Shown here in pieces: positions 44,219-56,225 of a stretch of DNA of 64,000 bases (the stretch's first letter is position 1; every line of letters begins with the position of its first letter). The notes under the pieces are model-generated. The model saw nothing but the letters and a program-made list of their open reading frames with translations, made no database searches and was not told the DNA's origin. Made by a program: the position numbers and the translations under genes. This DNA is from Blastobasis lacticolella (lineage: Eukaryota > Arthropoda > Insecta > Lepidoptera > Blastobasidae). The stretch covers positions 16,143,001-16,207,000 of the forward strand of contig LR990059.1 in assembly GCA_905147135.1 (NCBI GenBank), read 5' to 3'.

Positions 44219-46460
44219 AGCCCGTCCTATTGTTATGTATGGTATGTCTCACGGTTGGTGGCGTGTATAGTGTACTCACGTGGCGGCGAACTCTCTAACG
44301 GAGTCTGTGGAAGCCAGGTCGCACGGGCGGCAGTACACGAACCGGTTGTTGGTTTCGAGCACGATCTCGCGGCGCGCCGCCTCGCACGCCGCCATGTCGC
44401 GGCATGCCATGAACACCTAAGGTTTCATGGTTTTGCTGTATTATAAACACTGTGTTTTCCTCACCTACGAGCGAATTTTCTACCTCTTATTAAGTACATG
44501 GGAATGAATAAAAGCATTAGCCAAGAGCATTCGCTCGCTTGACAACGTTGGTGGCCAGTTCGATCATCAGTGTCGCCGTGTACCTACCAATGACATTTTC
44601 TGAGTTATTACTAATGGAAGTTCCACTAAAGCTTGGTTAGTGTTTCTCTGTGGAACGATGATGGAAAAAATCGTGAGGAAACTTCTACATTTCGGCGACT
44701 GAATGTGTCACCATGATCCGATCTGGCCAGGTTGATAGAGTAACAGACGTAAGATGGCGCAGTCGCTCCACCTGTGATTAACCTGATATTGCCGCCAAGA
44801 TGATTATTTATAAATACACCTCGCAGGTCCTAATGCAAAATTAAGCATATTTATTATGCAATGAATGTTTTTGGAAAGAATGTATTACTGGTAATATCTA
44901 GTACTAAGGTACTGGTTGCCCGAAAATGAACTCTATGGCGAGTACACAGGTCTTTATTCGCAGACCGCACTAAATTATGCACATCCATAAGACGTGGGTC
45001 TCGGACTTTTCCGAAGTCCGATAGCGGACAAAAAGAACCGACATAGATTTCATTTTCTGGCTACCGGTACTGATACCTCTGTCGTGACCGATGGCCGCAT
45101 CTGGGAGGTACAACTTCAGTATGATAGGTCCTCACCTTAGCCCCGCGACTGGCGAACCCCAACGCGGCTTGCCGGCCAATGCCCGCGTTGGCGCCGGTCA
45201 CCACCACGGTCTGGCCGTCCGCGCGCACCTCCCGGTCGAACGGGACGCCGCCGCAGACGTCCCTGCCATGGGAATATTAGTGTTGAAAATATACATTTTA
45301 AGTTTTTTGTCAGTAAATAAATATAATAAATACATAACAAATAGGTATGCTTGGACAACTTATTATACATACTACACCCGGACCCGTAACAGAAATTAAA
45401 ATTCATCATTTCAATGCTGCTCGACCGGGAAACGATCCCGGGGCCTCTGCGTGGTAGACCGGCGTGTTAACCAACTGAATCACTAAGGTCGTCGTACCTG
45501 TGGAGGCGCATTTGCCTTTTTGCTGCCGGATCACCGCGGCCGGGGGTTTTAGAGATAGGCAACGGATTTGCGATTCCTCTGGTGTTACTAATGTCTAGAA
45601 GCACCGGTGAAGTTAAGGACTGTCCTTTTTAATGTTATGTGCTCGATAAACATGCAAGCGGGACTCCTGATGGGAAATGGCCACCGCTGCGTATATACAT
45701 CAGCAATACCAGGTGTAACGCGAATTCGTTGCTCACCTCTAAAACCCCGGGACACGTTGCTCTAGCAGTGAAAAGGTAAATGCTCCTCCACTGCGAACGC
45801 CACCGTTGCCCGAATCCCCGCCCTATGGAACACTTAACGAGTTAGGTACTTTGCTTGAAAAGGTAAAGAACAGACTATTGAATATATAACCTAACCGACA
45901 GAAAAAGTTGGAAATTCCCCGACTAAGTTTGTGGCGAGCACCCGCGGCGGGTGGTGCGATGGCGGAATTGTGCTGTGGCCACCAAACCAATAAGTTCCTC
46001 AGAACATTTCCCACTGCACTGTAAGGAGCGTTGGAGAGAGGGGAGAAAGGAGAACGGGAGCTGGCCGACGGGGCAGAATTTTGTACGTGTGGTGTCAGCC
46101 CAATAAGGGAGAGTGCTAGGGCATTATCAGGATTTGTGGGTGTGAAGAAATGCGCACGCCTAAAGAGCCACCGGCAAGTAAGCGTGCGCATCACCCGTGA
46201 TTAGGTCTGACGCGGTCCGTATGACCGAGAGGTCGATAGGATCCTGGGTGGAGGCGGGTTAATGTACTGTAAGTAAGCGGCAAGTAAGCGCGCGTCACCC
46301 CTGATTAGGTCTGACGCGGTCCGTATGACCGAGAGGTCGAAAGGATCCTGGGTGGAGTAGGGTTATTGTACTGTGTTGTATCTTACTTGACAATGCACGC
46401 GATTCCGGCGGTGGCGGCCGCGGCGCTCAGCAGTGTGATCGGCAGATTGGGCACCCACAT
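41371..46460 (-). CDS. Retinol-dehydrogenase-like short-chain dehydrogenase (RDH11-14 group), complete, 7 exons
   Basis: Minus-strand exons are 46460-46387, 45262-45136, 44416-44280, 43756-43600, 42980-42812, 42385-42181 and 41503-41371 (stop CTA at 41371-41373). They join in phase into 333 residues, close to the 331 of RDH13. Residues 1-25 form a hydrophobic N-terminal anchor ([19 protein letters not shown]). TGANAGIG at 47-54 is the NAD(P)-binding TGxxxGIG motif. CNAGVL follows in exon 4, the catalytic serine lies in [12 protein letters not shown] (about 176-179), and Y202-A-Q-S-K206 is the YxxxK pair. [10 protein letters not shown] (exon 6) is the usual PG motif. The family reduces or oxidises retinoids and other lipid aldehydes at membranes, but the substrate here is unknown. 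All borders are GT/AG. Introns are filled with SINE copies and hold a 32-A run at 44186-44217. Confidence 0.93.
41691..41781. mobile_element. Small hairpin MITE within the last intron of the SDR gene
   Basis: CCGCCATTTTGATGTAATTG at 41691 is inverted near 41781 (CAATTGCATCAAAATGGCGG), with one mismatch. The loop is about 45 bp. A SINE A tail (GCGCGAGAGCACAACCGGGA) follows at 41850-41885. Confidence 0.6.
43125..43345 (-). mobile_element. SINE family B, inverted
   Basis: Blocks CACACAGCGCCATCTAGCCC, GTTACGGGTGCCAG and AACCAATTGAACCACTCGGG match other family B copies. The head on the minus strand starts with the CGAGTGGTTCAATTGGTTAA sequence. Confidence 0.6.
44186..44217. repeat. Poly(A) run of 32 bases
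   Basis: An uninterrupted A32 run follows TTTTCAAATTTTC. It may be the tail of an old retroposon or simple slippage. On the SDR strand it is a T run inside intron 3. Confidence 0.85.
44520..44800 (+). mobile_element. SINE family A, degraded
   Basis: GTTGGTGGCCAGTTCGATCA resembles a scrambled head. The body carries CCAATGACATTTTCTGAGTT, TTCGGCGACTGAATGTGTCA, CCATGATCCGATCTGGCCAG and GCGCAGTCGCTCCACCTGTG. The 3' end GCCGCCAAGATGATTATTTA resembles the usual GCCAAGATG tail. Confidence 0.6.
45310..45495 (-). mobile_element. SINE family B, inverted
   Basis: AACAGAAATTAAAATTCATC, GGGAAACGATCCCGGGGCCT and GTTAACCAACTGAATCACTA (then AGGTCGTCG) align with the inverted copy at 40985-41215. Confidence 0.65.
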
Positions 46461-46834
46461 AGCGCTGCTGGAACAGCACAACCAAAAGATTAAAATAAAA
46501 TGTCTGGGATTCAGAGAAGGTACCACTAGAATAAAATAAATATACCTACATATAGGAAGAAATTTGGATGTGGAAGATGCATAAGGGTCGTTGCTTGTGA
46601 CTCTCTGCGTGCCCCCTAGGATTTTCAGGCCTCAGTGTTAGTGAGTAGGCAATAACCTACACTTATGTATAAATACTTTAGGTACTCGTATATATGTAAC
46701 CCGAGCAACATTATCTACCTCAAGTCAGGTAGGATCGTTCTTGGTATCTCATAACATTTCAACTATCTACTAAATCGCTATCTTTTTATAGGTCCTCTAG
46801 CAATGTTTTAGCGGTTGGAATAAATGGCTTTTAG

Positions 46835-49249
46835 CATAGCCTCCTTCATCTTACAAGCCATGCGCAGAAGTTTGACAACGTCGCATTTTGAATTTTAGTG
46901 AACCTGAAAACTTCTGTAAAACTATCATCGCGGTCGTCGTCGTTTTATGTTATTAGTTATTTAAGTGATAAAGTATATTAATAAGTATATACATTAGTTA
47001 GATAATATGTTATTGGATAGATTTTTGTCCTATTTACCTATATACCTACTTGCAATTGTATTATCCTAATATTATAATTGCGAAATATAATCTATGTTTG
47101 GTTTTGTACGTAATGGATGTTTGTTACACCTTTACGCAAAAACTACTGATCGTATTTTAATGAAATTAGGCAGTTATATAGAATATAGCCCCGAATAACA
47201 CATATGCTATAATTTATCCCGATATTTAATGTGATTCCCGCGAGAACGGGTCCGGCACGTTATAGCAGAATTTTATGCGGACACAGTCGCGACCAAAAGC
47301 TATTATGAAATAAAATAATCTATGCCAGCCAAAATATTGCCCAATTTATTAAATATTACCTAATATTAGATAATAGATTTTAAACAGTTTTATTTAAGTG
47401 CCTAAGTATATAAAAACTAACTACTTACTTACTTATTGTACCTATATACTTTTTCAATGCTTAGATCATCGTGGATAATCAGAGATCGTGGTTTAAAGTA
47501 GTTGTGATAACTTTCACAATGCAAAAATGTTTGCTGCTTACAAACGATCCTTTGGTGGGACTCCAGCATGCTTGGGGAATAGCAGAAGTCCATTTATTTA
47601 ATAGAATTACATCTTTTGGAAAGCAAAACATCGGCACAGAATCTTTCCCATTTTTATGGTTTAATCATAATTTTACTTGCATTTTTCAAATGCAAAAATG
47701 CCTTGGCATCTGTTAGAGAAAGATTACGAATATACAACAGAATTTGATTTATGAAATAAGCTAAAAACTAACAACAAAAATGGTCAAGGATTGTTTTTCA
47801 AAAATCGTATTTATCCAATTTTAGCACAATTATAAATATATTTACTTTTATTTACCTTCGTAGATGGTCCATACAAACGCGTTAATTTACAGTTTTATCA
47901 ATATATTTTAAATTTATCATCATAAAATTCATAATTTTCCCGCACATTGACATGTAAACAATGAGTAAATCAGTTTACAGCGACGTTGCCGTTCCGTGCT
48001 ACAGCATGGCTTGTAGATGAAGGAGGCTATGCTTGTAGATGAAGGAGGCTATGGTTTACACCATAGCCTCCTTCATCTTACAAGCCATGCGCAGAAGTTT
48101 GACAACGTCGCATTTTTCAATTTTAGTGAACCTGAAAATAACTGTAAAATATCGTCGCGGTCATCGTCGTTTAATGTTATTAGTTATTTAAGTGATGAAG
48201 TATATAAATAAGTATATACATTAGTTAGATAATATGTTATTGGATAGATTCCTGTACTATTTACCTATCTACGTATTTGCAATTGTATTATACTAATATT
48301 TTAAATGCGAAATATAATGTGGGTTTCGTCTTGTACGTAATGGAGGTTTGTTACTTCTTCACGCAAATCTACTGAACGGACTTTAATGAAATTTGGCAGT
48401 TACATAGCATATAGCCCCGAATAACACATTTGCTATAATTTATTCCGATATTTATTGTGATTTCCGCGGGAACGGGTCCGGAACGTTATAGTCGAATTTT
48501 ATGTGGACGCAGACGCGGCCACAAGCTATTATGAAATAAAATAATCTTTGCCTGCCAAAATATTACCCAATTTATTAAATATTAGATAAAATACATTTTA
48601 AACAGTTTTATTGAAGTACCTAAGTATATAAAAACTAACTACTTACTTACTTATTGTACCTACCTACTTTTTCAACGCTTCCATCGTCGTGGATAATCAA
48701 AGATCGTGGTTTAAAGTATTCGTGATAACTTTCACAGTGCGAAAATGTTTGCTACACACAAAAGATCCTTCGTTTAGACTCCAATATGCTTGGGGAATAG
48801 CAAAAGTCCATTTGTTTAATAGAATTATATATTTTGGAAAGCAAAACATCGGCACAGATTCTTTCCCATTTTTAAGGTTTAATCATAATTTTACTTGCAT
48901 TTTTCAAATGCAACAACGCTTTTGTATCTGTTAGAGAAAGATTACGATTATAAAACAGAATTTGATTAATGAAATAAGTAAAAATCTAACAACAGAAATG
49001 GTCAAGGGTTGTTTTTCAAAAATCGTATTTATTCAATTTTAGCACAATTATACATATATTTACTTTTATTTACCTTTGTAGATGGTCCATACAAACGCGT
49101 TATTTTACAGTTTTATCAATATATTTTTAATTTATCGTCATAAAATTCATAGTTTTCCCGCACATTGACATGTAAACAATGAGTAAATCGGTTCACAGCG
49201 ACGTTGCCGTTCCGTGCTACAGCATGGCTTGTAAGATGAAGGAGGCTAT
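46835..49249. mobile_element. Head-to-tail dimer of a TIR DNA element (two copies of about 1.2 kb)
   Basis: Each copy starts CATAGCCTCCTTCATCTTAC and ends with its inverse (TTGTA(A)GATGAAGGAGGCTATG). Copy 1 spans about 46835-48032 and copy 2 about 48060-49249. The outer flanks are the same eight bases GCTTTTAG (46827-46834 and 49250-49257), so one 8-bp target duplication surrounds the whole pair. The junction repeats the terminal CTTGTAGATGAAGGAGGCTATG and has an 8-base spacer GTTTACAC. The copies are about 90% alike by eye. Each has an open frame of 81 codons, at 47471-47716 and 48689-48934, but no transposase is recognisable. Confidence 0.85.
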
Positions 49250-49257
49250 GCTTTTAG

Positions 49258-52200
49258 TGGTACTAAAGTCAATTTTAAAAGTGCAAGCGAAATCAATGAG
49301 GGCGCCACTTATTGTGAAACCAACCGAAAGAAATGTGAGTATATTATGAATGCGACATTATTTTACTAGGTAACGCATGTTGATCTTGACATAGTATAAA
49401 ACGTTCCCGCCGTCTGTATATAATAATGCTTAGATCTTTTAAACTACACAACGGATTTTAATGCGGTTTTCAATAATAGATAGAGTAATACAAGAGGGAA
49501 AAAAAGGTTAGGTTGCTACGAGTTGTATGAGTCATCAATCTGAAAATGTTCACTAGTCTGACATCGTCCTCCGTGACTCGAGGATGGCCTTTCATCATTT
49601 GCATTTCCACAACGTCCATAATAAGTAAAGTTGAGCAGACACGTTGGCCTAAATGTCTTGGATGTCAGTGAGAATTTGATGACCTACCTTACTTGTTTAT
49701 GACCCAGATCCTAGCAGAAAGCCCACCTGACGAAAAGCCCAAATCCACGACAAACAATTAGGCCCTTTGCCGTTCTGATGACAGTTGAGGTTTTGAATGA
49801 GACGAATACTATGTACTTGGTCGCGCAGTCGCCCTCTCCCGATTCTCGCTCTCTCACACGAACTCGCATGTCTCCAGCGGCCTCTTATTATAAATATGGG
49901 GCCTTAGGTTTCAACTTCACTTTTAGGTCCGAGAACTAAGCAGAAATACCTACCTCATGCCTGGAATGACATTGACTGGCTGGTCGTTCAATTCAAACTG
50001 GCATATATAATTGCATGACGGAAAAAATAGATAAGTCAGTGACACCCATTCAGACGGAATGGAATCCTCAGATGTGATAGCACTCCTGTCACAGAAAATA
50101 GCGTTCAACAAGACTTTTTTGCCTAGGGAGGCACGCGGTCACCTTCAGCCTGGACATCCTGGGCTGATCCAGTGCCGGCTTTTGAGGTGCCTGCTCAAAG
50201 TTAAGGACAGATATTTTTGGGACATTTTGGGAATTCGATTGAAAATGCAATGGTATTTTTTCATCTTTTTTATATTATTTCGTTCGTAACTTTACATTTC
50301 CGAGTGTAAGGCTAATTTATGGTGTCTTATAAGTATCGTACAGTGCGGTACAACTAAACAATCAATTACTTCATAACCGCGTTCAACACACGACTCAAAA
50401 CTTATTCCTGAGTTTATTCGAGGAAATATGAGACATTACTTATAGTTATGTAATTTCTAATCAATTGTGCCAAAAAACCGTTAAACTATTTGAGTATTCG
50501 TAAACGTATGACTCCAAGTACTGTCTCAATACTTCTACAACCTTTAATAGTTCACAAATACAAAGCTCAGTCTGTCCGAACGGAAGATTGATTCGTGATA
50601 GTCAATTATAATGGTTGAAAAATAAATATGAATATAAAATTTACTAGATAATTAATAACAGCCATCGTACGTGTATGGAGCGGCGTTTCCTTAAGCATTT
50701 ACAAAAATATGAATTTTACTATTTCAAATACTTTCAGGTACTTACAGAAATCTTGTTTTCATGTAAAAATAATGTGGCAAATACATACTAATAGGCAAAA
50801 GGCAACAGTTATACTAATAAGTTTTAATAGTTCTCCCTTTAGATAAAATCGTATAAAATTAAGAATTAATGGAAATATTAAATGAATCGAAATACTAATA
50901 TTCTGATGCTAGGTATGAAGGGGCTGTGAAATAATAGTAGGTATATTACTCCTGGGATGTACCTACCTACTTATACTTATTAGGTTCTATAAGAGTTTTA
51001 CTTGTGTAAAGTAAACGCATATGTATTTTCTAAGCGAACTCGAAAAGAGAGCAAGCAGCATATTGCAGCTACAACAAAATATTTTTCAGAGTGGAAAGAA
51101 CGAACATTTGAGTTAAAGCAAATCGTGGTTGATAAACCTGCCTGCCTGCGTCTCGGCACAGCGCCGAGCGCTTAAGTTTTTCAAGTGATTTAGCATGAAT
51201 TTAAATTTAGATACCTACGTACCTACAGGGGATGTTTTTTTTTCAACAGTTTGTGCTTGAAATCTGTGTTTATTTATATAGAGATAAAAAAATAACAAAA
51301 TTGAGTAGGTAATCTCGACGTTCGAGGTGTATAGGCGCTGTATCTCGAGAGACATTAACGCTCGGGTAACACTTCCCTTACTAAGAGGAGTGTCCCCAGA
51401 CGGCGCTCCATAAATTAAAACATAGCCTATAAATAAAAAATCCATGAAACTGTTAATTTTTTCCACCCTCAAATAGAATCAGTTTCGCTTCAATTTTTCG
51501 CCAAGTTAGTACCTATTTACCTTGTAATTACGTTACGTCAAAAGCTGCAAAAATATTAAATAAAATATTTACGTACGTATTCACTTTGTTGTGTAAAAGC
51601 ACTACTTTATCTCTTAAATTCTTAGGTACAGAAAGTAGCACATTAACCTACCCAATACCAGTATATAAGGAGCTCATATTGCTATGCGCGTCCAGAGATG
51701 CTGGCTAATCATATATTGGTTTTGTGTAGGTTGATGCACTGGCTTCTGTAGGTATATCTTCTTTGACCAAATCTAAAGTTTTCAATCGATATGGATAAAA
51801 CTTTTTTCCGAATTACCACTAATTTAGTAAGTATAATATATGAATTTTAAACTAGATTGCCACAGCCTGTTTTCCTAATAACATGTGATTTGAACAGATT
51901 TACAAAAGGTGAGTCATTAGAAATATTGTCTAGATAGGAATAATATGAATACGACAAAAATGAATTGCTAAATGTGTTGCTTGTCAGGACAAGGTTTATA
52001 TGGAAGAAAAAAGGGTAGATAGGGGCAGGGTAGGGTAGGTTAGGGTAGGGTAGGGTAGAAGTAGGACACCAGGCGATCGCGCGGGCGCGAAGATGCGCCC
52101 GCGGCAGCTAGTTATAAATATGTTGACATTTAGCCATTTATAAAGTTCATTTATCATGTATATCAATAATAACATTCTCATTAACAGTTATAAATATAAC

Positions 52201-54212
52201 AAAAAGCCTATTTCGTGCTGTGTGATGAAAGCGTTAGAGTAGACTTCCTTTAAACTCTCACAAAATTATAATAAGTATAATCTGTCCAAACTGACTTGCC
52301 TTATTTGATTAAGGAAATTATGTATTCAAATGGATAATGTGCAGCAGTATTTGTTGAAAACACATTCCATGTGTTTCTTATATAATTTTCCACATCTATA
52401 CTCCATATACCTAGCGCGATTGATACGGCAAGTCGTGATTTTTGGCATTGCTGTTCACCAAATAAGACAAGTCAGTTTAAACAGATCATAGGTATGTTAA
52501 AAAATAGAAAACATTGTTGTAACTATTTTTGGAAAAGATCAATGCTAATCAGTTTAAATAATTATAAATCGTTCAACTTACACACATGGAGAAGTGTAGT
52601 TTAGTAAAAGTGAATATTCAGTTGCAAAACACAGTTGTTACACTGAGTTTATATGTATGTAAAAGTACTTATAAATTATAATCAAAGATTAATATTAATT
52701 GGTGTTCAATTATTATACGAAGACGTTTTTAAACAGAGTGACAGGGTTGACTAAAATTAGAAGTTACGTATCCAATTCACCACTACGGGTGAGTTTAAAC
52801 TAAATGGTCAACTTTAATTGCCATTTAAAGGCTTTAACAGAACTAGACTACACACAACAACCATTGTTAGTTAACTTTTAGTTAAAATATAATTTGTAAC
52901 ATCCATATCACATGTGCTATCTAAGTTTCAGTGCACCTTCACCATAGAGACAATTATTTATTTTTTACATTAAAAGACATCTGAAACATGTGGTAAAATC
53001 ACAAATTTTGGAGAAAAATTCTAGGTATACATATATTTAAATATTACTCATATTAAAATTGGGAAAATATTAATGCAAGCAGACAGTGATATGTGCAAAT
53101 AAATATCATCTTATAGCAAACTTTTTTGTTTAATAAATCCCAAAAACATTCTCCAATAAACAGGTATTTGATTATACCCATTAAAGGCCATAATTTTGTG
53201 AATTTACTCCATATTTCAAATGTGTAAATAAATCTACTGTTCTAACATATCTAAGGACTGTTTACATTAAGTAAATAAAATCTATATGCTTAAAAATAAC
53301 AATTGACAATAGATTACAAGCTTTCACAATTAATACTCATAATAAAATGCAATATAATAATGTAGAAAATAAAAAATAAATTGCTACATCCTTAGACAAT
53401 TATTACAGTAGATGTTTAAATACAAACTAAGCATTAAATTATACATAAACATGGCAAGAAATCAATTCACAATCAAATCCTTAAACATTAGGTATGTTTC
53501 TTATGTTTTTAAATTAGGCTATGGGATCGACTGGATGAGATTCATAAATTGTAATTATATGTAAGTATTTATTTACATAAAAGTTACACTTATAATTGCT
53601 CCCTTAGGTTAATATCTACAAGGTTTGTGATAGTTACCATCTAGTTGTTACTAAAAAATCTAAATACTTTTTTATTAGGAAAGTTAATTTGGGAGTAAAT
53701 TTACGATATTTTTGCATCTCAGTAATACTATACTGATCTAAGACTGACTCTGCAATTGCAGTGAATATTGCATTTATTCCTTGCAGAGTTATTAAGTACT
53801 TATGAAATACTTCAGATCTTTGAAAATGGCATAAAAATGTATGTATGCATTAAAATTTGTGCATTACCAAAAGACACGTGAATACGTGATTCTTATAAGG
53901 ACTAATACTTTTACAAACTACCTATTAAAGCGTTAATTATTATTGTATCATAGATCATTGAGCTCTGTATCAAGTATAAATTTCTGTGAGCTGCGGATGT
54001 GTGCCAAATTGTCTAGAATTAGTAAAAAGGTTCTAATTGAAAGACAGTTCAACCAACATCTGGGGCTTGAAACATACCCAGCGTCGCGCGTGCCGCGTTC
54101 CAAACGCTCGATATGTGGAAACCCAAGCTCTAAGTAAGCGTAGTAAATAGATATGACTTATAACTTTGACTAGTACAGTTTTGTAATCACAAACGGACTC
54201 AAACGGTAGAGA
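49258..54212. other. AT-rich region without a recognised gene; 3' flank of Patj
   Basis: I find no exon in 5 kb. The right part (about 53.0-54.2 kb) probably includes the 3' UTR of the minus-strand Patj gene. A run of GGGTA/TAGGG pentamers lies at 52014-52060, directly before a Helitron-like end. Short open frames are unremarkable. Confidence 0.45.
52070..52111 (+). mobile_element. Helitron-like 3' terminus
   Basis: A perfect GC-rich hairpin GCGGGCGC-gaagat-GCGCCCGC (52081-52102) is followed a few bases later by CTAG (52108-52111) and then T. This is the standard 3' end of a Helitron inserted between A and T. The 5' TC end could not be located. Confidence 0.6.
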
Positions 54213-56225
54213 TTAACTTGGTTTTGTGTTGAGTGTGGTGGTGCTTTTGGACTTGGAGGCTTCCGGTCCCGGTAGCGGGCGCGCTATGCCCACCCGCACC
54301 TTGCCCCGGGGCGCGCCCTTCAGCGCCTGCACTGCTTGATCTAACGTTGCATTCCTTATGCTAACTCCATTCACAGACATCACCCGGTCTCCGGGGGATA
54401 TCACACCATTCTTCTCGGCGACTCCGCCAGGCACTAAGCTTCTTACCACAATCACTGTGCCGTGGGGATCCATTGGATCCTGGTAGTCCAGGATGGAGAA
54501 CCCGAGGCCCTGATCACCTTTGGTCAACTCAACTATATCTTCTTTACTCTGCCACATGGCCAGGCCGGATACACACTCCAAGGACTTAGATCTTCTCGAG
54601 TGTCCTGAGTGATTCGTCAAGGTAGCAGTACTGGAAGTGTTGATGGAAGTATCCGATTGGGCTTTCACAATAGTTGTCAAATTGTTTAAACTACCAGATA
54701 TTATTTTTCTAGCTTCAAAACCTTCTCTGTCAGGTGCTAAGTTGATGAGTGGCCGAGGGCCACAGTCAATGCTATTCCGTGCACACACTAATCTAACTCT
54801 GTTTGGAAGATGTTTTAAAATATTTACAACTTCAGTATGAGTAAGACCATGCAAGCGGTACTCATTAACTTCTAGCAACTCATCACCAGCTAATAAAGTC
54901 CCGTGTTGGCCAACTGGACCTTCTGGAAGTACAGATCTAATGTAGTGGTGCGGTCGAACCTCCTGACCTCCTTCTACATCAACAGTTCCTTCAAGACTGA
55001 TACCAAGTCCGTCAAGTTTTCTGACTTCTGCAACAACAACCTCCTTGTCAGGACCAACTTCTTGTGTCCACTTGTCCTTTATCTCTTCATCACTTACAGC
55101 TAAGATTTCATCAAATCTTTTGTCTAACTCTTCTTGAGTTGGCTCATTCACTTCACATTCAGGAACCTCTAATACACTTGAATCAATAGTAGTGTTTGAT
55201 TCAGGTTCAGGTTCAATTTCAGTTGTGCTGTTTTCAGCTTGGGAAGGCACTGGGAACCAGGATAATGTTGTGGTTGAAGAAGTTGGGGAACTAGTGTTGG
55301 CTGGCCTATCTTCGTTGAATATTGCCAACTGTAAGTGTTCGAATTTTGGACCTCGCAAATATCTTTCTAACACTAAATGGACAGAGATGCCTGTGTTTCT
55401 CAATAGTTCTACTGCTTGTGGATTACTCTTGTCGGCTAATGTCACTCCATCTACTTCTATGATTCTATCATTAAGCCTAATCTTACCACTCTGTTCTGCA
55501 CTACTCCCTTCTATAATACTCTTCACAAATATTCCTGACAACTCTTCCTTCTCACACACATAGCCAGCTACAGTGATCCCTAAACCGTACACATTTTTAT
55601 TCAAATCGACATGCACTATTTCATATTCAGGCAAATCAGGTATCTCCACAGGTACAGTGACAGTGATAGTCGGTGAAATGGACTGATCGACAATAGGGTG
55701 GTCAGGTATCTGTTGAGGGTTGTCTCCGATGACACTCACAGCGGCCGCTACGATGTTTTCGACTTCATCGTTTTGCCCATTGATATACTCATTGTAACAG
55801 GCAGATAGGTCGTAGACAGCGCCGTAGCCGGTTTCGATGAGGTGTCTATCGAGGAGTTCGGGGTCAGCGAGAAGCTTGGTGGGCACGAGTGCTGTGCCAG
55901 GAAGCGGTTGGCGAATGGAGATCGCGGGGTCTGAGGGCCGCGCGACGAGCAATCGCACGGCGGGCCCGGCCTGCCGCAGCACCGACGCCACCTGCTCCGA
56001 CGTGAACCCGCGCAGGTTCACGGAGCCCACCTGCAGCACGTGGTCCCCGCTCTGCAGCCGCCCGTCCTTGTCCGCAGCTCCCCCAGGCACCAAGTACTTG
56101 ATCACCACCCCGGTGCTGCGCCCGCCGACCAGGTTAAACCCGAGCCCGTTGCCGTCATTCGTTAGATCGACGACTTCCACCTGCGCCCACTCGGTACTCA
56201 ATACCATCGCGGCCTGCCTCACCAT
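54213..56225 (-). CDS. Patj: Patj/INADL-type scaffold protein with four PDZ domains, single exon
   Basis: The frame from ATG 56225 to stop 54213-54215 encodes 670 residues. A second in-frame ATG is at 56207, and 12 more codons upstream lack an ATG. Four PDZ domains lie at about 16-97 (GLGFNLVGG), 202-288 (GLGITVAGY), 395-484 (GLGISLEGT) and 562-650 (GLGFSILDY). PDZ1 starts in VLSTEWAQVEVVDL, typical of this family. Patj is a cortical scaffold of the Crumbs polarity complex in epithelia and photoreceptors. In flies and mammals an N-terminal L27 domain binds Stardust/PALS1. It is absent here, and the minus-strand sequence upstream of 56262 shows a stop and no L27. Either a distant 5' exon outside the window supplies it, spliced near 56215, or this form lacks it. 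The linkers are Ser/Thr/Glu-rich. Confidence 0.85.
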   Translation of the reverse strand: MVRQAAMVLSTEWAQVEVVDLTNDGNGLGFNLVGGRSTGVVIKYLVPGGAADKDGRLQSGDHVLQVGSVNLRGFTSEQVASVLRQAGPAVRLLVARPSDPAISIRQPLPGTALVPTKLLADPELLDRHLIETGYGAVYDLSACYNEYINGQNDEVENIVAAAVSVIGDNPQQIPDHPIVDQSISPTITVTVPVEIPDLPEYEIVHVDLNKNVYGLGITVAGYVCEKEELSGIFVKSIIEGSSAEQSGKIRLNDRIIEVDGVTLADKSNPQAVELLRNTGISVHLVLERYLRGPKFEHLQLAIFNEDRPANTSSPTSSTTTLSWFPVPSQAENSTTEIEPEPESNTTIDSSVLEVPECEVNEPTQEELDKRFDEILAVSDEEIKDKWTQEVGPDKEVVVAEVRKLDGLGISLEGTVDVEGGQEVRPHHYIRSVLPEGPVGQHGTLLAGDELLEVNEYRLHGLTHTEVVNILKHLPNRVRLVCARNSIDCGPRPLINLAPDREGFEARKIISGSLNNLTTIVKAQSDTSINTSSTATLTNHSGHSRRSKSLECVSGLAMWQSKEDIVELTKGDQGLGFSILDYQDPMDPHGTVIVVRSLVPGGVAEKNGVISPGDRVMSVNGVSIRNATLDQAVQALKGAPRGKVRVGIARPLPGPEASKSKSTTTLNTKPS

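Noticed and set aside
47471..48934. An 81-codon frame kept in both copies of the TIR dimer, as a possible small protein
   Set aside because: About 18 of 81 residues differ between copies although the DNA is roughly 90% alike. Changes are not biased to silent sites, and the frames begin with GTG. It looks like neutral drift.
52014..52060. Interstitial telomere repeat
   Set aside because: The unit is mainly TAGGG/GGGTA, and only one TTAGG word is present. It fits a simple repeat next to a Helitron end better.
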